A model generated the notes under the pieces. The model was not told where the DNA came from and ran no database searches. It saw only the letters and a list, made by a program, of their open reading frames with translations. From Labrys monachus (GTDB lineage Bacteria > Pseudomonadota > Alphaproteobacteria > Rhizobiales > Labraceae): a stretch of 64,000 nt of DNA. Below are positions 1 through 10,587 of the stretch, piece by piece. The DNA lies in NCBI RefSeq assembly GCF_030814655.1, contig NZ_JAUSVK010000001.1:3181501-3245500 (forward strand), in the 5' to 3' direction. Numbering within the stretch: the stretch's first letter is position 1; every line of letters begins with the position of its first letter. A program made the translations under genes and the position numbers.

Positions 1-917
1 AGATCAGCCAGTCGAGATAGTTACGCACCACGGTGGCTTCGGCGGACATCGGAGACATCTGGCGCAGCTTCTTCATCTCGGCCTGCGCCTTGTCGCGGGC
101 CTCCTTGGTCAGCTTGGTCGCCTTGATCTTCTGTTCGAGCTCACCGAGCTCGTCCTTGCCTTCCTCGTCGCCCAGCTCCTTCTGGATCGCCTTCATCTGC
201 TCGTTGAGATAGTATTCGCGCTGGGTCTTCTCCATCTGGCGCTTGACCCGCGTGCGAATGCGCTTCTCCACCTGCAGTACGGAGATCTCGCTCTCCATCA
301 GTGAGAGCACCTTTTCCAGGCGCGCCGGAATCGGCAGGATCTCGAGAACGTCCTGCTTGTCCGCGATCTTCACCGCCAGATGCGAGGCGATGGTATCGGC
401 GAGCTTGGAATAGTCCTCGATCTGGGTGACCGCGGCGACGACCTCGGGCGAGACCTTCTTGTTCAGCTTGACGTAGCTCTCGAATTCGGAAACCACCGAA
501 CGCGCCAGCGCCTCGGCCTCGATGCGTTCGCCGGTGCCATTGCCGAGAACCTCGGCCTCAGCCTCGTAGAAATCCTCGCGGCTCGAATAGGACAGCACCT
601 TGGCGCGGTCCACGCCCTCGACCAGCACCTTCACCGTGCCGTCGGGCAGCTTCAGCAGCTGAAGGACCGTGGCCAGCGTTCCGAGCTTGTAGATCGAGTC
701 CGTCGCCGGATCGTCCTCCGCCGCGTTGAGCTGGGTCGCCAGGAGGATATGACGGTCCGTGCGCATCACTTCTTCCAGCGCGCGGATCGACTTCTCGCGG
801 CCGACGAAGAGCGGGACGATCATATGCGGAAACACGACGATGTCGCGCAGCGGCAGCACCGGGAAAGTATCGACGGTACCCGGGGGCACCGCGGGACGCT
901 GTTTATTCGTTGTCATT
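1..917 (-). CDS. lon: ATP-dependent protease Lon, N-terminal part (cut by window edge)
   Basis: Lon is a cytoplasmic AAA+ serine protease that degrades misfolded and regulatory proteins. The frame starts at the ATG at 917-915 behind AGGAAAGG and encodes a typical Lon N-terminus: a proline-rich lead, then LPLRDIVVFPHMIVPLFVGR, a hallmark of the substrate-binding domain. About 305 residues lie in the window. The last ones read MSPMSAEATVVRNYLDWL, which in Lon sits just before the ATPase domain, so the AAA+ and protease domains are beyond position 1. It is downstream of clpX on the same strand with a 447-nt gap, which suggests its own promoter. Confidence 0.95.
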
Positions 918-1008
918 GCATATCCTTTCCTGCGCCGCACCACGCTGCAATAGCCGTGCCACAAGCGCTATCCCCTTCGACCAACGAGGTGGGCCTCGGG
1001 GGTATTCC

Positions 1009-1031
1009 AATCGCCCCGAATGGGCGCGATT
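1009..1031 (-). other. Hairpin at the predicted 5' end of lon mRNA
   Basis: The inverted repeat AATCGC-CCC / GGG-c-GCGATT has one bulged C and a GAAT loop. It lies 11 to 33 nt past the candidate -10 box and about 90 nt before the lon start codon. It could stabilise the transcript or act as a structured leader. Confidence 0.35.
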
Positions 1032-1042
1032 GCTTCACAATG

Positions 1043-1072
1043 AATAGGTGGGGGGGAGGAGCGCCGTGTCAA
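1043..1072 (-). promoter_or_regulatory. Candidate lon promoter
   Basis: On the minus strand TTGACA (1072-1067) is followed after 18 nt by CCTATT (1048-1043), about 125 nt upstream of the lon ATG. The -35 lies in CTTGACA and a run of Cs precedes the -10, which resembles heat-shock (RpoH) promoters, but the spacing is longer than usual for that class. The assignment to sigma70 or RpoH is open. Confidence 0.35.
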
Positions 1073-1276
1073 GCCAAGCCGCTATGCCAATTTGTGCCAG
1101 CTGACATCGCCTTGCAGGAGAACGTCGATGCCGTCAGTCATTCCCGATGGCACATAGCGGCCCGGCTGCTCCATTCCGTCACCCGGGCGCTCGATCAAAG
1201 ATCGATGACGGGACATGGGAAGGCAGCGCGGCGTGGAAATGCCGCAACCGCGCCGGATCACGTTCCGCCGTGCCGC

Positions 1277-1298
1277 CCCGCCGCCAGAATGCGGCGGG
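1277..1298 (-). terminator. Hairpin downstream of clpX, weak terminator candidate
   Basis: CCCGCCGC and GCGGCGGG form an 8-bp stem with a CAGAAT loop, about 70 nt past the clpX stop codon. There is no U-run on the minus strand, so intrinsic termination would be weak. Confidence 0.35.
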
Positions 1299-1364
1299 AT
1301 TCTTCTGGGGGGAATGACAGCCGGAGCCGCATTCCTGGCCCACCCCGGCCGGATACAGGCCTCG

Positions 1365-2624
<1,260 letters not shown>

Positions 2625-2826
2625 GGCGTCCCCCTTTCGGGCTCTCTTTGGGCGAACCTCCTGGCCCGCCCTAGTCGCAACTCCCAGCAAGGACCGTGCC
2701 AGAACACCGATCCCCGCCGCTTCTCAACATCGCCTCATCCACCATCTTAAGCAATGGTGGAATCTAGGCTTTACCCCGTCAACAGAGCATTAACGATCAC
2801 CATCGCAATGAACTGTGTCGAAACTC

Positions 2827-3459
2827 TTACGCTTTTGCGGCACCGTCGTCCGGGCGTTTTTCGATCACCTGGTCGACGAGCCCGAATTCCCTGGCGCCCT
2901 CGGCATCCATGAAATTGTCGCGCTCGAGCGCTTCCTGGATGGCCTTGATATCCTGCCCGGTATGCTTGACGTAGATCTCATTGAGGCGCTGCTTGACCCG
3001 CTTGGTCTCTTCAGCGTGGATGAGGATGTCGGTCGCCTGCCCCTGAAAGCCGCCGGAAGGCTGATGCACCATGATGCGGGCGTTCGGCAAGGCAAAACGC
3101 ATATTCTTGGCCCCGCCAGCCAGGAGAAGCGAGCCCATCGAAGCCGCCTGCCCGATGCACAGCGTCGAGACGGGACAGCGGATGAACTGCATGGTGTCGT
3201 AGATCGACATGCCCGACGTCACGACGCCGCCCGGCGAGTTGATGTAGAGCGCGATTTCCTTCTTGGGGTTCTCCGCCTCGAGGAACAGGAGCTGGGCCAC
3301 CACGCTCGAGGCCATGTTGTCCTCGACCGGCCCGGTCACGAAGATGATGCGCTCGCGCAGCATGCGCGAATAGATGTCCCAAGCCCGATCACCCCGGTTG
3401 GTGCTCTCGACCACGCTGGGAACGATGTAGTTGGTGAAGGTATCGACGGGGTCTCTCAT
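2827..3459 (-). CDS. clpP: ATP-dependent Clp protease proteolytic subunit ClpP
   Basis: ClpP is the serine peptidase that forms the barrel-shaped proteolytic core used by ClpX (and ClpA). The 210-aa sequence has the catalytic serine in GQAASMGS (S107), the histidine in MVHQPSGG (H132), and the conserved YINSPGG turn at about residues 72-78. The start ATG at 3459 has TGGAGA upstream. It lies between tig and clpX, the classic gene order, and all are read leftwards. The gap to tig is 318 nt, so clpP may have its own promoter. Confidence 0.97.
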   Translation of the reverse strand: MRDPVDTFTNYIVPSVVESTNRGDRAWDIYSRMLRERIIFVTGPVEDNMASSVVAQLLFLEAENPKKEIALYINSPGGVVTSGMSIYDTMQFIRCPVSTLCIGQAASMGSLLLAGGAKNMRFALPNARIMVHQPSGGFQGQATDILIHAEETKRVKQRLNEIYVKHTGQDIKAIQEALERDNFMDAEGAREFGLVDQVIEKRPDDGAAKA

Positions 3460-3777
3460 CGGTCATTCTCCAGAGGGCGAATCTCGGCAACAATGTCTCT
3501 GGCAGGGCAGAGATTGCCAGCAATTTTGTCAAGTGCACCGGCTGCCAAAAGCCGCAGAGCTGAAGGCCATACGACTGAAACAAGGGTGACTGGGATCGTT
3601 CCGCGCCGGCGTCGAGAGGATGCCTGCGGAACCACCCATCGCAAATGTGTCGTCGAGGGCACTTCTGCAAGATGCGCCGGCCACGAACCGGGCCGAAGCG
3701 CTCCGCCGCCCGCCTCAACGAGAATGGCCGGGAACCAGCCCGGCCATCCAATGTCGTTCGGGGACGATGAGGAAGCC
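3460..3777. other. Intergenic region between tig and clpP
   Basis: This 318-nt stretch has no plausible gene. It contains a strong inverted repeat at 3724-3747 that probably ends the tig transcript, and a TTGACA on the minus strand (3532-3527) about 70 nt upstream of clpP without a convincing -10 partner. Confidence 0.55.
3724..3747 (-). terminator. Perfect hairpin downstream of tig
   Basis: ATGGCCGGG and CCCGGCCAT form a perfect 9-bp stem with an AACCAG loop, 31 nt past the tig stop codon. No clear U-run follows on the minus strand, so this is a candidate terminator or mRNA 3'-end stabiliser. Confidence 0.45.
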
Positions 3778-5151
3778 TTACGCCTCGGACTTCTCCTCGG
3801 TCGTTTCCTCGTCCTCTTCCTTGAACAACTCCTCCTTGCTCACCGGCTTGTCGGTGACCTCGGCGAGGCTGAGGATGTGGTCGACGACCTTGTCCTCGAA
3901 GATCGGCGCGCGCAGCTCGGCGATCGCGCCCTGGTTCTTGGTGTAGAACTCCCAGACCTGGCGTTCCTGGCCCGGGAATTGCCGGGCGCGCTCGACCATC
4001 GCGCGGGTCGTCTCGTCGTCGGAGACGACGATCTTGTTGCTTTCGCCGATCTCGGCGAGCACCAGGCCGAGACGGACCCGGCGCGCCGCGATCTTGCGGT
4101 ACTCTTCCCGGGCCTCTTCCTCGGTGGTCTTCTCGTCCTCGAAGGTGCGGCCGGTCTGCTGCATCTCGCGCTCGACCTGCTGCCAGACATTGTCGAACTC
4201 CTGCTGGAACAGGGTCGGCGGAAGGTCGAAGGTGTATTTGGCGTCGAGCGCGTCCAGAAGCTGGCGCTTCACCTTGCTGCGGGCGACGTTCGCATATTCG
4301 CGCTCGACCGTGCCCTTGATGACTTCCTTGAGCTTGTCGAGCGATTCGAGCCCGACGGACTTGGCGAGTTCGTCGTCGGCCACCAGCTCGGACGGCGCCT
4401 GCACCGCCTTGACGCTCACGTCGAAGACCGCGTCCTTGCCGGCCAGCGTCTCGGACAGGTAGTTGACCGGGAACTTGACCTCGACGGTCTTCTCCTCGCC
4501 CGCGGCGACGCCGATCAGCTGGTCCTCGAAGCCGGGAATGAAGGTGTTGGAGCCGATATCGACCGAGATATCCGTGCCCGTGCCGCCCTCGAACGGCTCG
4601 CCGTCGATCTTGCCGGTGAAGTCGACGATCACGCGGTCGAACTTCTCCGCCTTGGCGCCGGCCTCCTTGTCGGTGTAGCTGACATTGCGGCGCGCCAGGT
4701 TCTCCAGGCGCTCCTGGATGTCGGCATCGGTCACCTCGACCACCGGCCGTTCGATCTTGATGCCGGAGACGTCGCCGACCTCGAAGGTCGGCAGCACTTC
4801 CACCGCCACGGTCCAGGCGAGATCGGCCTTGCCTTCGAGAACCTGGGCAACGCCCTCCTCGCCGGCGCCAAAATCGAGCTTGGGCTCCATGGCCAGCTTG
4901 ATCTGGTTCTCGTCGACGATCTTGCGGTTGGCCTCGCCGACATAGTCGTTGACGACGTCGGCCACGACCGAGCGGCCATACAGGCGGCGCAGGTGAGCCA
5001 CCGGCACCTTGCCCGGACGGAAGCCGTTCACACGGACCTTGCCCCTCATATCTTCGAGCTGGGCGTCGGCACGCGAGGCGATTTCCGCCGCCGGTACCAC
5101 CACTTTGAATTCCCGCTTCAGGCCGTCGGCCAGGGTTTGGGTCACCTGCAT
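3778..5151 (-). CDS. tig: Trigger factor (ribosome-bound chaperone and PPIase)
   Basis: Trigger factor binds the ribosome exit tunnel and shields nascent chains. The 457-aa product has the ribosome-docking signature GFRPGKVP at residues 43-50. An FKBP-type peptidyl-prolyl isomerase domain lies in the middle (VDFTGKIDGEPFEGG at about 165-180, then FIPGFEDQLIG). A helical C-terminal chaperone domain ends in an acidic tail rich in Glu. The length is normal, with the extended acidic tail common in alphaproteobacteria. There is no strong Shine-Dalgarno before the ATG at 5151. It is upstream of clpP, as in most proteobacteria, and just downstream of a tRNA-Leu on the same strand. Confidence 0.96.
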   Translation of the reverse strand: MQVTQTLADGLKREFKVVVPAAEIASRADAQLEDMRGKVRVNGFRPGKVPVAHLRRLYGRSVVADVVNDYVGEANRKIVDENQIKLAMEPKLDFGAGEEGVAQVLEGKADLAWTVAVEVLPTFEVGDVSGIKIERPVVEVTDADIQERLENLARRNVSYTDKEAGAKAEKFDRVIVDFTGKIDGEPFEGGTGTDISVDIGSNTFIPGFEDQLIGVAAGEEKTVEVKFPVNYLSETLAGKDAVFDVSVKAVQAPSELVADDELAKSVGLESLDKLKEVIKGTVEREYANVARSKVKRQLLDALDAKYTFDLPPTLFQQEFDNVWQQVEREMQQTGRTFEDEKTTEEEAREEYRKIAARRVRLGLVLAEIGESNKIVVSDDETTRAMVERARQFPGQERQVWEFYTKNQGAIAELRAPIFEDKVVDHILSLAEVTDKPVSKEELFKEEDEETTEEKSEA

Positions 5152-5216
5152 ATTATTGTCCCGAATCCGTGAGTTCGTTTCGCCGCCCGTCAGAGCTTGA
5201 TCTTATCGACCGGTCG

Positions 5217-5301
5217 TGGTGCGGGCGGAGGGGCTCGAACCCCCACGACTTTCATCACTGGAACCTAAATCCAGCGCGTCTACCAGTTCCGCCACGCCCG
5301 C
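5217..5301 (-). tRNA. tRNA-Leu (anticodon TAG)
   Basis: The 85-nt minus-strand gene starts GCGGGCG (5301-5295), pairs with CGCCCGC near the 3' end, and has an A discriminator and an encoded CCA (5219-5217). The anticodon stem CTGGA/TCCAG encloses TTTAGGT, which gives anticodon TAG. A long variable arm, as in class II tRNAs, and the T-arm GGTTCGAGCC support leucine identity. It lies 65 nt upstream of tig. Confidence 0.95.
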
Positions 5302-5521
5302 AAAGGGCTCTCTTTCGCGGAACCCGCGCCCCGCAAATGAGTGGCGCCATATAGCATGTCATGAAAACGATGCAGCAAAAAAGTTTGTCTATTTCGGCCT
5401 TGTTTGGCCGTCGGCGGCGGCAGACCGCACGGATGCCGGTGCCGCGGGTGCGCGGAGCATGGATCCGCACCCGCCATCTGCAGAGAAAACGCCATCCCTC
5501 GCATGCCGCGGACAGGCGCCG

Positions 5522-7012
5522 TCAGGCGGCGCCCCCCTCCTCCGTGAGCGCCACCAGCGCGCCGCACAGCGCGCCGGGCAGGTCGTCGGCGGTGAGGCCG
5601 GGGCCGAACCGGCCTGCCGCCTCGCCATGCAGCCAGACGCCGGCGCAGGCGGCCTCGAAGGCCGGCATCGATTGCGCCAGCAGACCGCCGACGAGGCCGG
5701 AGAGCACGTCCCCCGACCCCGCTGTCGCCAGGGTCGGAGGGGCGTTGGTGTTGATGGCCGCCCGGCCGTCCGCTGCCGCGACGACCGTATCGGCCCCCTT
5801 CAGCACCACGATGGCGCCCGTCGTCTCGCTCGCGGCGCGGGCCCTGTCGAGCTTGGAGGCGCCGCTGCCGGCGATGTCGGCGAACAGGCGGGCGAACTCC
5901 CCCTCATGCGGCGTCAGCACGACGGGGCCGGCCGCCGCACGCAAGGCGGCGATGAGGCGGAAGCGGTCCGCCGCGAAAGCCGTCAGGGCGCCGGCGTCGA
6001 GCAAGACCGCGCGGGAAGCGGCCAGCGCCATCTCGACGCGGGCCCGCGTCTCCTCGCCCGGTTCGAGCGCCGGACCGATCACGACGGCATTGCGACGGCT
6101 GTCCTCCAGGATGCGGGAAAATCCCTCCAGGCCGTCGCAGCGGCGCACCATCACCGCATCGAGGGCCGCGGCGTGGACGGCGAGCGCGTCGGACGGGCTG
6201 GCGACGGTCACCAGCCCCGCCCCCGCCCGCAGCCCGGCTTTGGCCGCCAGCCGCGCGGCCCCCGTGCCCTCGATGCCGGCCGAAAGCACCACGAGGTGCC
6301 CCCGCCCGTATTTCTGCCCCTCGGCGGCGGGATGGGGAAAGCGCGCGAGCCAGAGGTCCGGCTGGTTGGCATGGGTACGCGGCGCGATGGTGCGCAGGAC
6401 GTCGTCGGGAATGCCGATGTCAGCGAGGCGCAACGCCCCGCAATAGAGCCGGCCGGGCAGCAGGAGATGGCCCGGCTTGCGCCGGAAGAAGGCGACGGTC
6501 TCCTGCGCCTTGACGGCGACGCCGCGGACCTGCCCGCCGGCGCCTTCTATGCCCGAGGGAAGATCGACGGCGACGACGCCGAGGCCGGCGGCATTGATGC
6601 GCTCGATCAGGCGGGCGAGTCGGCCGTCGACGTCGCGGGAGAGGCCCGCCCCGAGCATCGCGTCGACGAGGAGCCCGCCCTTGGGCAGCGTCGCGGCGAA
6701 GGCATCCTCGATCGGCCCGCCCCATTGCTCGGCGGCATAGGCCACCTCCCCGCCGAGAGAGGAGGACGCGGCGGTCATCGCCAGCCGCACGCGATAGCCC
6801 CGCTCCCGCAGCACCCGCGCCGCGACGAAACCGGTGCCGCCATTGTTGCCCGTGCCGCACAAGACCAGGATCGGCGTGTTGAAGGGGCGCCGCGCCACGA
6901 CGTCGGCGACCGCCCGCCCGGCCCGCTCCAGCAGCGCGTCGGCCGTCATGCCCGCGGCGATCGCCAGCCGGTCGGCGTCCGCCATCTCGGATGGACTGAG
7001 CAGTTCGTTCAA
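5522..7012 (-). CDS. nnr: Bifunctional NAD(P)H-hydrate epimerase / ADP-dependent NAD(P)H-hydrate dehydratase
   Basis: This enzyme repairs hydrated, inactive NAD(P)H. The N-terminal half (about residues 1-215, YjeF_N type) epimerises S- and R-NAD(P)HX and shows CGTGNNGGTGFVAAR. The C-terminal half (about 225-496, ribokinase-like) dehydrates S-NAD(P)HX using ADP and shows PTLATAGSGDVLSG with the catalytic Asp in GSGD. The chosen start is a TTG at 7012 with GGAGAG 4 nt upstream, which gives MNELLSPSEM, the usual family beginning. An ATG at 7123 would add 37 unlike residues. The length of 496 aa is normal. It is divergent from glnB. Confidence 0.92.
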   Translation of the reverse strand: MNELLSPSEMADADRLAIAAGMTADALLERAGRAVADVVARRPFNTPILVLCGTGNNGGTGFVAARVLRERGYRVRLAMTAASSSLGGEVAYAAEQWGGPIEDAFAATLPKGGLLVDAMLGAGLSRDVDGRLARLIERINAAGLGVVAVDLPSGIEGAGGQVRGVAVKAQETVAFFRRKPGHLLLPGRLYCGALRLADIGIPDDVLRTIAPRTHANQPDLWLARFPHPAAEGQKYGRGHLVVLSAGIEGTGAARLAAKAGLRAGAGLVTVASPSDALAVHAAALDAVMVRRCDGLEGFSRILEDSRRNAVVIGPALEPGEETRARVEMALAASRAVLLDAGALTAFAADRFRLIAALRAAAGPVVLTPHEGEFARLFADIAGSGASKLDRARAASETTGAIVVLKGADTVVAAADGRAAINTNAPPTLATAGSGDVLSGLVGGLLAQSMPAFEAACAGVWLHGEAAGRFGPGLTADDLPGALCGALVALTEEGGAA

Positions 7013-7147
7013 GATTCTCTCCAACGCCTCTTTTCCGCCGCTGCATGCGCCACCTCGTCGCATCGGGCGGGAAAAGTCCAGGGGAACGCCCTCCTCCGGC
7101 AATCTCCTGCCGTCGTGGCGCATATTTTATTGGCTAGTTGCAAATAA

Positions 7148-7234
7148 ATTGGGCAATCTTTCGGTACCATATGCCCAAATTTCAGCACGCATCGCCATAA
7201 CGCATTGAAAATGCCCAATATTTTTCCTATTGGC
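7148..7234. promoter_or_regulatory. Repeated TGCCCAA / TATTGGC motifs upstream of glnB
   Basis: The heptamer TGCCCAA occurs at 7172-7178 and 7212-7218, and in inverted form (TTGGGCA) at 7149-7155. The 7149/7172 pair makes an inverted repeat with a 16-nt spacer. CCAATA (7215-7220) and TATTGG (7228-7233) make a second, tighter palindrome. The position, 20-90 bp upstream of a sigma54 promoter, suits an enhancer or activator site. The motif is not a clear match to the enteric NtrC site. Confidence 0.45.
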
Positions 7235-7237
7235 GGT

Positions 7238-7254
7238 TTGGCATGCGAACTGCT
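7238..7254 (+). promoter_or_regulatory. Sigma54 (RpoN) promoter of glnB-glnA
   Basis: TTGGCATGCGAACTGCT matches the -24/-12 consensus, with GG and GC dinucleotides separated by exactly 10 bp (GG 7240-7241, GC 7252-7253). Transcription would start near 7265, giving a leader of about 40 nt before the glnB ATG at 7305. This fits nitrogen-responsive control of PII and glutamine synthetase. Confidence 0.8.
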
Positions 7255-7289
7255 ACCAGCGACAAGGTTTCTGCGCGAGAATGCGCTGA

Positions 7290-7643
<354 letters not shown>

Positions 7644-7706
7644 TGCCGGACGGTCCGCCGTCCGTGCCAGAATACTGTGCTAAAACGAAGGAAAGGTTTG
7701 CACAAC

Positions 7707-9116
7707 ATGAAGACCGCCAGTGACGTCCTGAAGGCGATCAAGGATAATGATGTCAAATATGTCGACTTCCGTTTCACCGACCCGCGCGGCAAGTGGCAGC
7801 ATGTGACTTTCGACGTCTCGATGGTGGATGAGGAAATCTTCACCGAAGGCACGATGTTCGACGGTTCCTCGATCTCCGGCTGGAAGGCGATCAACGAATC
7901 CGACATGTGCCTGATGCCGGACCCGACCACCGCGACGATGGACCCTTTCTTCTCGGCCGCCACGATGTCGATCACCTGCGACGTCATCGAGCCCTCGACG
8001 GGCGAAGGCTACAGCCGCGATCCCCGCGGCATCGCCAAGCGCGCCGAGGCCTATCTGAAGTCGACCGGTATCGGCGATGCCGCATTCTTCGGTCCGGAAG
8101 CCGAGTTCTTCGTGTTCGACGACGTCCGCTTCAAGGCCGATCCCTACAACACGGGCTTCAAGCTCGATTCGCTCGAACTGCCGAGCAACTTCGACACTGA
8201 ATATGAAGGCGGCAACCTCGGCCACCGCATCGCCAAGAAGGGCGGCTATTTCCCGGTTCCGCCGATGGATTCGGCGCAGGACATGCGTTCCGAGATGCTG
8301 GCTGCCATGCAGCAGATGGGCGTCGTCGTCGAAAAGCACCATCACGAAGTGGCTTCCGCCCAGCATGAACTCGGCATGAAGTTCGGCACGCTCGTGACGA
8401 TGGCCGACCATCTGCAGATCTACAAATATGCGATCCACAACGTCGCCCACACCTACGGCAAGACGGCGACCTTCATGCCGAAGCCGATCTTCGGCGACAA
8501 CGGCTCGGGCATGCATGTGCACCAGTCGATCTGGAAGGACGGCAAGCCGGTTTTCGCCGGCAACAAATATGCCGACCTCTCGGAGACCTGCCTTCACTAC
8601 ATCGGCGGCATCATCAAGCATGCCAAGGCCCTGAACGCCTTCACCAACCCGTCGACCAACTCCTACAAGCGTCTGGTCCCGGGCTTCGAGGCGCCCGTCC
8701 TGCTCGCCTATTCGGCGCGCAACCGCTCGGCCTCCTGCCGCATCCCCTACACGACCAACCCGAAGGCCAAGCGCGTCGAGGTTCGCTTCCCCGATCCGGC
8801 GGCGAACCCCTATCTCGCCTTCGCCGCCCTGTTCATGGCCGGCATGGACGGCATCCTGAACAAGATCGACCCCGGCGCCGCCATGGACAAGGATCTCTAC
8901 GACCTGCCGCCGCAGGAGCTGAAGCAGATCCCGACCGTCTGCGGTTCGCTGCGTGAGGCGCTCTCCTCGCTCGATGCCGACCGCGAGTTCCTCAAGAAGG
9001 GCGGCGTCTTCACGGACGACTTCATCGACAGCTTCATCGAGCTGAAGATCGGCGAGGTCCATCGTTTCGAACAGACGCCGCATCCGGTCGAGTTCGAAAT
9101 GTACTATTCGGTCTAA
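7707..9116 (+). CDS. glnA: Glutamine synthetase type I
   Basis: GlnA makes glutamine from glutamate, ammonia and ATP as a cytoplasmic dodecamer. The ATG at 7707 (AAGGAAAGG upstream) gives 469 aa, the standard type I length. Visible motifs are FDGSSISGW near residue 50, the ATP-binding [16 protein letters not shown], and [28 protein letters not shown] near the C-terminus carries the adenylylation tyrosine (about Y398), so the enzyme should be controlled by GlnE under PII. A strong terminator follows directly. Confidence 0.98.
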   Translation: MKTASDVLKAIKDNDVKYVDFRFTDPRGKWQHVTFDVSMVDEEIFTEGTMFDGSSISGWKAINESDMCLMPDPTTATMDPFFSAATMSITCDVIEPSTGEGYSRDPRGIAKRAEAYLKSTGIGDAAFFGPEAEFFVFDDVRFKADPYNTGFKLDSLELPSNFDTEYEGGNLGHRIAKKGGYFPVPPMDSAQDMRSEMLAAMQQMGVVVEKHHHEVASAQHELGMKFGTLVTMADHLQIYKYAIHNVAHTYGKTATFMPKPIFGDNGSGMHVHQSIWKDGKPVFAGNKYADLSETCLHYIGGIIKHAKALNAFTNPSTNSYKRLVPGFEAPVLLAYSARNRSASCRIPYTTNPKAKRVEVRFPDPAANPYLAFAALFMAGMDGILNKIDPGAAMDKDLYDLPPQELKQIPTVCGSLREALSSLDADREFLKKGGVFTDDFIDSFIELKIGEVHRFEQTPHPVEFEMYYSV

Positions 9117-9146
9117 AAAGCCTATTCCAGAGGGGCAAGATCGAGG

Positions 9147-9172
9147 AGCCGGGGCGCAAGCCCCGGCTTTTT
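9147..9172 (+). terminator. Intrinsic terminator of glnB-glnA
   Basis: AGCCGGGGC and GCCCCGGCT form a 9-bp stem closed by a GCAA tetraloop, followed by a T-run (9168-9172). It lies 30 nt past the glnA stop codon, a textbook rho-independent terminator. Confidence 0.85.
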
Positions 9173-9271
9173 ACATTGCCGGGGCCTGAACAAAACCGTG
9201 CCTGCTTCATTGCTGCGGGGAGAGCCGGTAGCGGGCATTCCGGCCGCCCCGGGGTCGAGCGGGGCAGGACC

Positions 9272-10423
9272 ATGGGTGGGGATTACACCTTCGGCATCGA
9301 AGAGGAATATTTCGTTTTCGAGCGACGGAGCGGCAAGGCAGGCGAATCGGTGCCGCCAGGCTTCTTCGAAGCTGCCCGGCAGGCGTTGGGCAAGAGCGTC
9401 AGCCACGAATTGCTGCAATCGCAGATCGAGGTGGCGACCTCTCCCTCCAGCGCCGTGGCGGATGCGCGCGGACAATTGCTGCATTTCCGCCGCACCCTGC
9501 AGGCGCTTGCCGGCGAGCACGGCCTCGGCATCCTCGCCGCCGGCACCCATCCCTCGGCCGAATGGTCGGAACAGCGCCCGACCGAACTGCCGCGCTACGA
9601 CAAGGTGGCCCAGGACCTGCAGATCCTCGCCCGCCGCCAGATGATCTGCGGCATGCATGTCCATGTCGAGATCCCCTCCGGCCTCTCGCGCGTGGCGCTG
9701 ATGAACCGCACGCTGCCCTATCTGCCGCTGTTCCTTGCCCTTTCGGCCTCCTCGCCGTTCTGGCAGTCGCGGCGGACAGGCCTGATGGCCTACCGGCAGG
9801 CCGTCTACGCCGCCTTGCCGCGTTCCGGCCTGCCGGATCTCTTCGCCGACGAGCAGGACTACGCGTCCTATGTCGCCGCGCTCGTCGGTAACCGGATCAT
9901 CGCCGATGCCAGCTTCCTGTGGTGGGACCTTCGCCCCTCCCTGCGATTTCCCACCATGGAACTGCGGATCGCCGATGCATGCACCCGGGTCGAGGATGCC
10001 CTCGCCATCGCCATGCTCTACCGCTGCCTCGTGCGGCACCTGTGCCGCCATCCCGAACTCAATCGGGACATGACGGCCGCCGGCCGCGCCATCGTCGAGG
10101 AGAACAAGTGGCGTGCCGAGCGCTACGGCATCCACGGATCGCTGATCGACCTGGCTTCCGGAGAGGCGCAGCCGGTGCCGGAGCTCGTGGGGGCGCTACG
10201 CGCCCTCGTCCGGGAGGACAGCCGGGTGCTGGAATGCGAAGCGGCCCTCGCCGGGATCGACGTGATCCTCCAGCGGGGCACCAGCGCCGACTGCCAGCTC
10301 GCCGTCTACGGGGAGCAGCTCTCGCAGGGCAAACCGCCCGCGACCGCGATCGCCGCGCTGGTGGAGTGGCTCGCCGGCGCGACCGTCGAGGCGATCGGCC
10401 CGGCGTCCACCGCGCCCGCCTGA
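9272..10423 (+). CDS. YbdK-type carboxylate-amine ligase (glutamate-cysteine ligase 2 family)
   Basis: The 383-aa protein belongs to the GCS2 branch of carboxylate-amine ligases, some of which show weak glutamate-cysteine ligase activity; the true substrate is usually unknown. It starts with the family signature FGIEEEYFVF at about residues 6-15. Other signs are CGMHVHVEIP (the metal/ATP-binding region) and FPTMELRIADACT. The ATG at 9272 is preferred because the signature begins six residues later. An in-frame ATG at 9176 would run through the glnA terminator region. The gene is transcribed away from that terminator and needs its own promoter. Confidence 0.88.
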   Translation: MGGDYTFGIEEEYFVFERRSGKAGESVPPGFFEAARQALGKSVSHELLQSQIEVATSPSSAVADARGQLLHFRRTLQALAGEHGLGILAAGTHPSAEWSEQRPTELPRYDKVAQDLQILARRQMICGMHVHVEIPSGLSRVALMNRTLPYLPLFLALSASSPFWQSRRTGLMAYRQAVYAALPRSGLPDLFADEQDYASYVAALVGNRIIADASFLWWDLRPSLRFPTMELRIADACTRVEDALAIAMLYRCLVRHLCRHPELNRDMTAAGRAIVEENKWRAERYGIHGSLIDLASGEAQPVPELVGALRALVREDSRVLECEAALAGIDVILQRGTSADCQLAVYGEQLSQGKPPATAIAALVEWLAGATVEAIGPASTAPA

Positions 10424-10587
10424 CGAGGGCAACGAAGGCCCTGGCGCCCGCCTTCAGCTCTGTTGCGTTTCGATCCGCTTCTGCTACGTCAGATCCGCAG
10501 TCGCCGGCACCATCGTCAGGCGAAACAACCGGTTCCGGCCTCCAGCCGCGGACCCGTCGGCGGCAAAGCCCTGGAGTGAAGAAACCC

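Larger units (their letters stand above)
918..1364. other. Intergenic region between clpX and lon
   Basis: This 447-nt gap has no credible gene on either strand. It should hold the end of the clpX transcript and the lon promoter. It contains a GC-rich hairpin near the clpX end (1277-1298), a promoter-like TTGACA element on the minus strand (1067-1072), and a bulged hairpin that would lie at the very 5' end of the lon mRNA (1009-1031). Confidence 0.6.

Noticed and set aside
2815-5172. A very long open frame on the plus strand opposite clpP and tig
   Set aside because: It is the mirror of two well-supported genes; in GC-rich DNA the antisense third frame stays open. The product is His/Leu/Asp/Gly-rich with no domain and no ribosome site.
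7680-9083. Antisense frame opposite glnA
   Set aside because: Composition artefact over a highly conserved gene.
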